Both the position numbers and the translations under genes were made by a program. DNA of 64,000 bases, from assembly GCA_028285405.1 (NCBI GenBank), contig JANQPH010000032.1, positions 1 through 64,000 on the forward strand, written 5' to 3'. The DNA is from Thermoleophilia bacterium (GTDB lineage: Bacteria; Actinomycetota; Thermoleophilia; Miltoncostaeales; Miltoncostaeaceae). Of the stretch, positions 35,856 to 41,908 are shown one piece after another. Each line of letters starts with the position of its first letter. Position 1 is the first letter of the stretch. The notes under the pieces are model-generated. The model saw only the letters and a list, made by a program, of their open reading frames with translations. It was not told where the DNA came from and searched no databases.

Positions 35856-36722
35856 GATCTCGGTCTGCGACCTCGGCTTGGGGTCGACGGCCACGAGGTG
35901 CTGGAACGGGTTGGTGTTCGGACCGCCCCGCTTGCCGAGCATGATCTCCAGGTGGAGGTGCGGCGCGCCGTAGCTGGCGTTGCCCGAGGAGCCGTTCCGG
36001 CCGATCACCCGGCCTGGCCACACGGTGTCACCGGGCTGCAGGCTGCGCGGGATCGAGCTGAGGTGGGCGTAGTAGTACCAAGTCCCGCCCGGATCCCGGA
36101 TGTAGACGTAGAGGCCACCGAGGCCGCTGTCGGTCCGGCGCAGGTCCATCACCGTGCCGTGCGTCGCGGACAGGATCGGTGCGCCATGCGGCGCCAGGAT
36201 GTCGGTCGCGCCGTGCATGCCGGTGCTCCGCGGCGCGAAGTAGTCGTTGAAGTAGCGATACTCGACCGACTTCGGCATCGGGAACGTGACCAGGTACTCA
36301 GAGACCGCCGAGCCCGCGGCGATCGGCGCCGGTACGCCCAAGCGGCGCTGCAAGGCGGGGGTCGCGACCCCGGTCACGCGCAGCCCCAGCTTGCGCTGGG
36401 CTCGCCGCACCGCCTTGACGGTGCTGCCGCCGTAGCGGCCGTCGAGCCGAATGCGGAAACCGTTCGCGCGCAGGCGCCGCTGCAGCTGCATGACGCGCTG
36501 CCCGCGGGCGCCGCGCCTGATGACGACGTGCTTGCCGCGGGGTGCAGCGGCAGCCGCTCCCGCGCCCTCCGCTGGGGCTGCCGACTGTCCGGTCGACGTC
36601 CCCTGTCGAGAGGGGAGGTCGATTGCCGCCGCCTGGCCACTGGCGACGATCAGTATCAGTACCGCGAGCGCAAGCCAGAGGATCTGGCCTCGCGCAACGC
36701 GAGCGATTTGTGGCCGGGGCAC
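35853..36722 (-). CDS. Secreted M23 metallopeptidase with peptidoglycan-binding domain
   Basis: Probable cell-wall endopeptidase of 289 residues, GTG start. It has an N-terminal signal/anchor (hydrophobic LWLALAVLILIVASGQAAA, 15-33) and an Ala-rich linker. A PG_binding_1 domain spans about 65-130 (RRGARGQRVMQLQRRLRANG). The LytM/M23 domain follows from about 150: HGATDI (HxxxD zinc ligands) and HLHLE (HxH) are both intact, so it should be active. Transcribed divergently from ferritin, with a good promoter at 36761-36789. Its stop codon opens element E2. Confidence 0.9.
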   Translation of the reverse strand: MPRPQIARVARGQILWLALAVLILIVASGQAAAIDLPSRQGTSTGQSAAPAEGAGAAAAAPRGKHVVIRRGARGQRVMQLQRRLRANGFRIRLDGRYGGSTVKAVRRAQRKLGLRVTGVATPALQRRLGVPAPIAAGSAVSEYLVTFPMPKSVEYRYFNDYFAPRSTGMHGATDILAPHGAPILSATHGTVMDLRRTDSGLGGLYVYIRDPGGTWYYYAHLSSIPRSLQPGDTVWPGRVIGRNGSSGNASYGAPHLHLEIMLGKRGGPNTNPFQHLVAVDPKPRSQTEI

Positions 36723-36760
36723 GATCGGTGCGGCCTCCCAGGTCGCCGATCGCGCGGCAA

Positions 36761-36789
36761 CGTATCAGGACCGCCCCCGGGCGCGTCAA
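36761..36789 (-). promoter_or_regulatory. Predicted sigma-70-type promoter of the M23 peptidase gene
   Basis: On the minus strand, TTGACG (36789-36784) is separated by 17 nt from GATACG (36766-36761). The -35 matches the consensus at five of six positions, the -10 at only three. It lies about 40 nt upstream of the GTG start. It shares the short divergent region with the ferritin -10. Confidence 0.5.
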
Positions 36790-36833
36790 CCCCAGAGCCC
36801 ACGAAATCAACGATGGTGGTCCGGGGGCGCTCG

Positions 36834-36839
36834 TATAAT
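36834..36839 (+). promoter_or_regulatory. Perfect -10 box upstream of ferritin
   Basis: TATAAT at 36834-36839 stands out in 70% GC sequence and lies 35 nt before the ferritin ATG. No convincing -35 is found 16-18 nt upstream, so an activator or an alternative sigma factor may be needed. A strong ribosome-binding site, GAGGAGG at 36861-36867, follows. Confidence 0.55.
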
Positions 36840-36874
36840 CGGGTCCGTCCACACGACGACGAGGAGGAGCCCGG

Positions 36875-37375
36875 ATGCCGGTCTCGGACAAGGTTGCTGA
36901 CGCCATCAATGCCCAGATCGGCCGTGAGCTCGAAGCCCACCTGCAGTACCTGCAGATCTCGAGCTACTTCGACTCCCAGGCGCTTCCGGCGCTCACGATC
37001 TTCTTCGCCAACCAGGCTGAAGAGGAGCACGAGCACGCGATGAAGTTCCGCGGGTACCTCATGGACCAGGGGGCCGAGGTGGCCATCCCCGCGCTCGCCG
37101 CGCCGCGGATCACGTTCGAGAGCTCCGAGGAGGCGGTCGCGCTCAGCCTCGCGTGGGAGGAGGAGGTCACCGGGCACATCAACGACCTCGTCAAGCTCGC
37201 GCAGTCGCAGGACGACCACGCCACGTTCTCGTTCCTGCAGTGGTTCGTCGACGAGCAGGTCGAGGAGGTCTCGACGATGAGCGACATGCTGCTGATCGTG
37301 AAGCGGGCCGGCGAGGTGCGGATGCTCGACGTCGACGCGATCGTGGCGCGGGGCGAGGTCGGCGACCACGACTAG
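36875..37375 (+). CDS. Ferritin
   Basis: Non-haem iron-storage ferritin (Ftn type) of 166 residues. The four-helix ferroxidase residues are visible: Glu in GRELEAHLQYLQIS (about 18), EEEHEHAMKF (Glu and His of the di-iron site, about 50-57) and later Glu in WEEEVTGHIND. Oxidises and stores Fe(II) as a ferric mineral in a 24-mer. It has a TATAAT -10 and a strong ribosome-binding site, suggesting high expression. Downstream lie two tandem structured repeats starting right after its TAG. Confidence 0.94.
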   Translation: MPVSDKVADAINAQIGRELEAHLQYLQISSYFDSQALPALTIFFANQAEEEHEHAMKFRGYLMDQGAEVAIPALAAPRITFESSEEAVALSLAWEEEVTGHINDLVKLAQSQDDHATFSFLQWFVDEQVEEVSTMSDMLLIVKRAGEVRMLDVDAIVARGEVGDHD

Positions 37376-37588
37376 TGAGCTGAACCCGAGAGCGATCGGT
37401 TCCCCGGACCGATCGGTCGCAGGTGTTCAGCGAGAGGACGCAGCCGGGTCTGGATGACCCGGACCGTCCGGTTGTCCGCATGAGCTGAACCCGAAGGCGA
37501 TCAGTTCCCCGGAACGATCGGTCGCAGGTGTTCAGAGAGAGGACTCGAGCGGACGCCCGGATGACCCCGGCCGTCCGGCTGGGCTCAT
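37376..37588 (+). repeat. Two tandem 105-bp structured repeats after ferritin
   Basis: Copies begin at 37376 and 37481 with TGAGCTGAACCCGA. The first ~65 nt of each are nearly identical, and the rest diverges in sequence while keeping hairpins. Copy 1 has the 8-bp stem CGATCGGT/ACCGATCG (37393-37400/37408-37415) enclosed by CTGAAC/GTTCAG, then CCGGGTC/GACCCGG. A partial inverted trace (CTGAACATCCGC) follows near 37590. No coding potential is evident. Could be tandem terminators or a processed 3' RNA of the ferritin transcript. Confidence 0.68.
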
Positions 37589-37622
37589 CCTGAACATCCG
37601 CAAGCGGCTGCCGAGACGACCA

Positions 37623-37860
37623 CGACTTCGGCCGGTCACCGGCGCACTCCTTGCGGCACGACTCGACCACACCAGCCCTCCCGGCTGGAGAGACTCGCGC
37701 CATCCGGGCACGATCAACTCATCGCGCGATCGCGCGACGAGTTGATCGTGCCGGGAGTACGCCGGCACTGCGGCCTGCGCGGAGTCGACAGATCCAGAAC
37801 GAGAGGCGCCACGAGCTTTGCTCGTGCACCCGAAGGGCCGGATCTGCGACTCCTTGCCTA
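37623..37860 (-). repeat. Structured intergenic element E3 (same family as E1)
   Basis: It begins at the aroH TAG with GGCAAGGAGTCGCAGATCC and ends with the family terminus GTGACCGGCCGAAGTCG at 37639-37623. The block around CGCGCAGGCCGCAGTGCCGG matches E1 exactly. In the middle is a near-perfect 46-nt hairpin: a 14-bp stem (37707-37720/37739-37752) enclosing the palindrome TCGCGCGATCGCGCGA. With the tandem repeats it fills the 482-bp gap between ferritin and aroH; I see no gene there. Confidence 0.72.
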
Positions 37861-38226
37861 TTCAGGCAGGTCCATCCTCAGCTGCCGCGCCTCACCCAGG
37901 TAGACGTGCCTGACCTCGACCCCAGGCGGCGGGTAGCAGTGCGCCAGCACCCGCACGCACCGCGGTAGTGAGCCGGTCACGGGAATCTCGCGCGTGCACA
38001 GCAACGGCACCCCTGACAGCCCCATCTCGCGCGCCGCCACCGCCGGGAAGTCCGAGACCAGGTCGGCGGTCGACGTGAAGATGATCGAGACGAGGTCCTC
38101 GGCGGTCAGGCCGTTCCGGCCGAGTAGCTCTCCGAGCAGCTGCGCCGTCGCCGCCCGGATGGCCTCGCTGGTGTCCTCGGGCACCGAGATCGCCCCCCGG
38201 ATGGCGTGAAGCCGCGACTCGCTCAC
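37858..38226 (-). CDS. aroH: Chorismate mutase, AroH type
   Basis: Rearranges chorismate to prephenate, the substrate of TyrA at 30718. 122 residues with the full Bacillus-type AroH pattern: the ESRLHAIRGAISVPEDT N-terminus (catalytic Arg in AIRGA), the LLGRNGL segment, FTSTADL, FPAVAARE, and the C-terminal VRVLAHCYPPPGVEVRHVYL. GTG 38226 overlaps the rluB TGA (GTGA). The upstream open frame is a shadow of rluB. TAG stop opens element E3. Confidence 0.94.
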   Translation of the reverse strand: MSESRLHAIRGAISVPEDTSEAIRAATAQLLGELLGRNGLTAEDLVSIIFTSTADLVSDFPAVAAREMGLSGVPLLCTREIPVTGSLPRCVRVLAHCYPPPGVEVRHVYLGEARQLRMDLPE

Positions 38227-38963
38227 TCGGCCAGCCCCGCAACTCGGCGCAGCGTCGTCAGCTCCTCGGGGGCGAGCGGACGCCACGAGCCACGAGAGAG
38301 CCCCTTCAGGCTGATCCCCGCGTACCGACTCCGATGCAGCTTTCGCACGGGGTGCCCAATTGCCTCGCCCATTCGCTTCACCTGACGGTTGCGGCCTTCC
38401 CTGATCTCGATCTCGACCCAGGTACCCCCCGGCTCCTGTCGCGCGATTCGCTCGACCCGCGCCGGCGCGGTGCGTCCGTCCTCGAGCTCGACCCCCTCCC
38501 GGAGTCGCCGGATCGACGCGGCCGACACCCGGCCCTCCAGCAGCACCTCGTAGGTCTTCCCCACGCCGTGGCGCGGATGCATCAGGGCATTGGCGAGCTC
38601 CCCGTCGTTGGTGACGAGCAGCGCCCCGGTCGTGTCGAGGTCCAGCCGCCCGACCGGGTAGAGCCGCAGCTCGTCCGGCAGGCGGTCGAGCACGGTTGGC
38701 CGCCCCTGCGGGTCCCGAGCGCTCGAGACCGTGCCGGCCGACTTGTTCAGCAGATAGGTCCGCACCGGCTCGGCCTCGACGACGCGCCCGTCGACCGCGA
38801 GCTCGTCCTCGGGCTCGAGCACCTGACCGACGTGCGCCGTGACACCGTTGACCGTCACGTGCCCCTCGCGCACGAGCTTCTCCGCGGCTCGGCGGCTCGC
38901 GACGCCGGCCTGCGCGAGCGCGCGATGCACGCGCATCGGTGCGTTGCGGGTCGTTGCCGTCAT
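38223..38963 (-). CDS. rluB: Pseudouridine synthase, RsuA/RluB family
   Basis: Isomerises a uridine in rRNA, most likely 23S. 246 residues. The N-terminal S4 RNA-binding domain (MRVHRALAQAGVASRRAAEK) spans about 10-65. The catalytic domain has the Asp in GRLDLDTTGALLVTNDGE (near 107) and GRNRQVKRM near 190. The neighbours scpA-scpB upstream and aroH or cmk-like genes downstream are the usual surroundings of rluB in actinobacteria and firmicutes. Assignment to RluB rather than RsuA rests on context. Confidence 0.9.
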   Translation of the reverse strand: MTATTRNAPMRVHRALAQAGVASRRAAEKLVREGHVTVNGVTAHVGQVLEPEDELAVDGRVVEAEPVRTYLLNKSAGTVSSARDPQGRPTVLDRLPDELRLYPVGRLDLDTTGALLVTNDGELANALMHPRHGVGKTYEVLLEGRVSAASIRRLREGVELEDGRTAPARVERIARQEPGGTWVEIEIREGRNRQVKRMGEAIGHPVRKLHRSRYAGISLKGLSRGSWRPLAPEELTTLRRVAGLAE

Positions 38964-39550
38964 CCCTCGGGCTCGGCTGGCTCGGCATTGCGATCGATCC
39001 CACTGACGACGCTGAGCTTGGCCCTGATCGCGTCGGCTTCGGGCCCGGTGAGCTCGAACCGCTCGATCGGCGGCAACGAGCTACGACCCTGAAGTCCGAA
39101 TCGCTCGCGGAACGCCGGGGTCGTCCGGTAGCGGGTTCCGCCGCGCGGAGTCCTCCCCGCCTCCTCGATGAGGTCCCGCTCGAGCAGCGTCGTGATCGTC
39201 GCGTCCGGCGAGACCCCTCGCAGCTGAGCGATCTCGGCCCGGGAGATCGGCTCGAGGTACGCGACGACGGCGAGCGTCTCGAGCGCCGGCCGCGACAGTC
39301 GCGCCTCGGGGGGCCGGGCCCGCAAGCGATCGCAGACCTCCACCAGGTCGACGCTCGTGCGAAGCGCGTAGCCGTCCCCGACCTCGGCCACCTCGAGGCC
39401 GGAGTCGGCGCCGTGGCGATGCGTGAGCTCGCCGAGGGCCCGCTGCACCTCTCCCGGGGACTGCTCGGTCAGCTCGCACAGCGTGACCACCGGCACGGGC
39501 TCCGGAGAGAGGAAGAGGATCGCCTCGATGGCGCGGGAGAGCTCGGTCAA
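38960..39550 (-). CDS. scpB: Segregation and condensation protein B
   Basis: Winged-helix dimer that bridges the SMC-ScpA complex. 196 residues: MTELSRAIEAILFLSPEPV at the start, a first winged helix up to about 80, a second with RPALETLAVVAYLEPISRAE (about 87) and the GRTPRGGTRYRTTPAFRERF region. The start is TTG at 39550, overlapping the scpA stop (TTGA). Works with scpA and the smc gene at the window start. Confidence 0.94.
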   Translation of the reverse strand: MTELSRAIEAILFLSPEPVPVVTLCELTEQSPGEVQRALGELTHRHGADSGLEVAEVGDGYALRTSVDLVEVCDRLRARPPEARLSRPALETLAVVAYLEPISRAEIAQLRGVSPDATITTLLERDLIEEAGRTPRGGTRYRTTPAFRERFGLQGRSSLPPIERFELTGPEADAIRAKLSVVSGIDRNAEPAEPEG

Positions 39551-40263
39551 CGGGCCTCGATCGTGATGTCGGCGAACGGCTCCGACTGGTGCAGGCTGAC
39601 CTCACCGAGGCGGTTCAGCTCCAGCGCCGCGAGCAGGGTGACGGCGACCTCGATGCGGTCCGCGCCGGCGACCTGCTCGTCGAAGCTGAGCCGCCGCCGG
39701 TCCCCCAGCAGCGTACGCAGGTTCGAGAGCACGTCCTCGATCCGCACCCGCCTCGAGGACATGTGGCTGAGCGAGGGAGCCTGACGGGAGAGGAGCAACG
39801 CCTGGAGGGCGTCGCGAAGCTCGTCGGCGTCCCCCATCGGCCCTGGAGCGGCGCTTGGGAGCGGCACGCGACGGTAGTGGTGGCCCGCCTCGGCGTCGCC
39901 CTGCTGGGCGAGCCACTCGCCCGCGCGCTGATACGGCGCGTAGGCGACGAGGCGCGCGGCGAGGCGCGCGGCGACCTCCTCGGCGTCCTCGCGCGGCTCC
40001 TCCTCCCCCTCCTCGCCCAGCATTCGGCGAGCCTTCAGCTCTCCGAGCGCGGCGAGCAGGAGCGTCAGCTCGGCGGTGACCGCGGCGCTCCAGCGGTCCC
40101 GCTCGTCGACCGGCAGCGCGCAGTCGACGAGGTCGGCGAGCGGCAGCTCGAGCAGCTCGATCTCCTCCCTGAGCACGAGCGTCGTGAGGAGGTCGAGCGG
40201 CCCCTCGAAGAGCTCGATCTCGACCGGCTGACGCAGCGCGGAGCGCCCGGCCAGGTCCCTCAC
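39547..40263 (-). CDS. scpA: Segregation and condensation protein A
   Basis: Kleisin subunit joining SMC heads. 238 residues, GTG start at 40263. The conserved N-terminus IELFEGPLDLLTTLVLREEIEL is followed by an acidic middle with EEGEEEPREDAEEV, and a C-terminal winged helix (VTLLAALELNRLGEVSL) that contacts SMC. Operon scpA-scpB-rluB-aroH. The 69 nt to the divergent CPBP gene must hold both promoters; I see no clear one. Confidence 0.93.
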   Translation of the reverse strand: MRDLAGRSALRQPVEIELFEGPLDLLTTLVLREEIELLELPLADLVDCALPVDERDRWSAAVTAELTLLLAALGELKARRMLGEEGEEEPREDAEEVAARLAARLVAYAPYQRAGEWLAQQGDAEAGHHYRRVPLPSAAPGPMGDADELRDALQALLLSRQAPSLSHMSSRRVRIEDVLSNLRTLLGDRRRLSFDEQVAGADRIEVAVTLLAALELNRLGEVSLHQSEPFADITIEAR

Positions 40264-40332
40264 TCGCCGGTCCCGACCGCTGGTTGGCGCATCGACATCC
40301 CCGCGATCGTACCCGTGTCATCATCGCCGAGG

Positions 40333-41079
40333 ATGGGCACGACCGACGCGGTGCACCCGAGCGAGCGACCACCCCCGCCGCCCCGGCTCCCCGGGCCCGG
40401 CCCGGGTTTCTGGTGGCGGGTCCTCGGCCCGCCGCTCGCCGTCATCGGCTCGTTCGTCGTGGCGGGCGTGGCGGTCATCTCGCTCGACGGGGCCGGCCTG
40501 TCCGAGGACGCCGCGCTCGCCATCGGGCAGACGATCGCCGGACTCTGCCTGGTCGCGCTCGGCGTGATGCTGCTCCTCACGCTCCCGAGCACGTTCCGCC
40601 GCCTCGCAGTCGCCGGGAAGGGACGGACTCCGACCTCGATCGGGATCGGGGTCGGGATCGGCCTCGCGGCGCTCATCGCGGCCGGGATCATCTTCAGCAT
40701 CGCCATGGCCCTCGACCCGGCGGTCGAGGACCAGCTGGAGGACCTCGGCAACGACATCGGCTTCTCGGTTCCGTGGCAGCAGGGCCTGCTCGTGTTCGCC
40801 CTGGTCATCCTGGCGCCGTTCGGCGAGGAGCTGCTCTTCCGTGCGCTGCTCCTGCGGGGGCTCGTGCGGAAGATGCCCTTCTGGGTCGCGGCCATCGTCA
40901 GCGGGGCCGTCTTCGCCGCCGCGCACGTCGACGCCTGGCAGATCTGGCCGCGCGCGGTGTTCCTCCTCGCCATCGGCATCGGCTTCGCGTTCCTCTACCG
41001 CTGGCGCGGCTACGGCGCCAGCGTGACCGCACACATGACCGTGAACACGGCCGCCGCCATCGGCGTGATCGCCGGCTGA
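40333..41079 (+). CDS. CPBP family intramembrane metalloprotease
   Basis: 248 residues, about six membrane helices after a Pro-rich cytoplasmic N-terminus. The family motif EExxxR appears as FGEELLFRALLLRGLV near residue 175, with the second conserved His in AAAHVDAW near 205 and a later polar segment TAHMTVNT. CPBP (Abi) proteins include CAAX-processing proteases and bacteriocin self-immunity proteins; the substrate here is unknown. The next gene starts 22 nt downstream, so they are probably co-transcribed. Confidence 0.88.
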   Translation: MGTTDAVHPSERPPPPPRLPGPGPGFWWRVLGPPLAVIGSFVVAGVAVISLDGAGLSEDAALAIGQTIAGLCLVALGVMLLLTLPSTFRRLAVAGKGRTPTSIGIGVGIGLAALIAAGIIFSIAMALDPAVEDQLEDLGNDIGFSVPWQQGLLVFALVILAPFGEELLFRALLLRGLVRKMPFWVAAIVSGAVFAAAHVDAWQIWPRAVFLLAIGIGFAFLYRWRGYGASVTAHMTVNTAAAIGVIAG

Positions 41080-41101
41080 CCGAACCGTCGGCGAGTACGA
41101 T

Positions 41102-41812
41102 TTGCCCACCCGCGACGAGGACCTCAGGATCGACGACCTCGACCCCTTCGCCGAGCTGACTGGCGATGGCCTCCAAGCCGCGATCGCGGGCTTGGAGCCG
41201 AGGAAGCTCGACATCGACGAGAGCATCGACGTGATCGGCTCGGGAGCCGCCTGCTGCGTCGTGCTCGCCGGGCGCCTGGCGCTGACGGTGGCCGGGCCCG
41301 AAGGCCGCTCGCGCATCATCGGCCTGCTCGAGGAGGGCGAGGTGCTGGTCCGCCCGACCGACTCGTGGGCGGAGGTCGGCCCGCGCCCCCTGCCCGTCGC
41401 CATCGAGCCGTCGTCCGTGCTCCTGGTCCCGGAGGAGCGCCTGTCGGAGTGGCTCTCGGATCCGCAGCTCGCGCTCGGCCTCTACCGGACGCTGTCGCGC
41501 CAGGTGGCCGACCGTGAGCTCGCGATCGCCATCGCGCTCGAGCCGCGTGTCGAGCGACGGCTCCTCCTGAAGCTCCGCCAGCTGGCGGAGCGCTTCGGCG
41601 TCGTGACCCCGGACGGCATCCGGTTGGACCTGCGCCTCACCCACCGGGAGCTCGCGGGCATGGTGGGAGCGGTGCGGGAGTCGGTCACGATCGCCCTCGG
41701 CCGCCTGGCCGACGCCGGTGAGATCGAGTTTCGGAACAAGACCCTGCTCGTGCGCAACACGATGGACGAGGACTCGGCCCCGGCCACGCCGCGCCCCCTT
41801 CGACGCGACTGA
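41102..41812 (+). CDS. Crp/Fnr-type transcription regulator with divergent sensor domain
   Basis: 236 residues, TTG start at 41102. The N-terminal jelly-roll domain lacks the cyclic-nucleotide phosphate-binding pattern (no GE..AL...R segment) but has adjacent cysteines C51-C52. The C-terminal winged helix is typical of the family: LDLRLTHRELAGMVGAVRESVTIALGRLADA with a recognition helix near residues 190-215. Its ligand and targets are unknown; redox sensing through the Cys pair is a speculation. Probably forms a two-gene unit with the CPBP protease. Confidence 0.84.
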   Translation: MPTRDEDLRIDDLDPFAELTGDGLQAAIAGLEPRKLDIDESIDVIGSGAACCVVLAGRLALTVAGPEGRSRIIGLLEEGEVLVRPTDSWAEVGPRPLPVAIEPSSVLLVPEERLSEWLSDPQLALGLYRTLSRQVADRELAIAIALEPRVERRLLLKLRQLAERFGVVTPDGIRLDLRLTHRELAGMVGAVRESVTIALGRLADAGEIEFRNKTLLVRNTMDEDSAPATPRPLRRD

Positions 41813-41866
41813 GCCGCTCCCGTGCGCGGCGAAGCCCGCAACGTGCGGCTGCGCGGTGACAGCTTC

Positions 41867-41896
41867 TTCGGAGTTCCGGCAGAACCGCAGTAAAGT
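41867..41896 (+). promoter_or_regulatory. Possible promoter of the VanW-family gene
   Basis: TTCGGA (41867-41872) and TAAAGT (41891-41896) are spaced by 18 nt. The expected transcription start would fall almost on the start codon (TTG 41903 or ATG 41909), so the mRNA could be leaderless or nearly so. The match to consensus is moderate. Confidence 0.35.
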
Positions 41897-41908
41897 CGTG
41901 GGTTGCTC

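Larger units (their letters stand above)
35312..35856. repeat. Near-palindromic 545-bp spacer with 102-nt inverted arms
   Basis: This covers the whole gap between rpmG and the M23 peptidase (no credible gene in over 500 bases). Its ends, 35312-35413 and 35755-35856, are 102-nt inverted repeats. The outermost 20 nt are identical (GCAAGGAGGGCACAGAGCCC at 35315-35334 and its complement at 35833-35852), and so are the innermost ~37 nt. A third partial copy of the outer motif lies at 35656-35670. Both arms start at the stop codon of the flanking gene. Confidence 0.75.
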
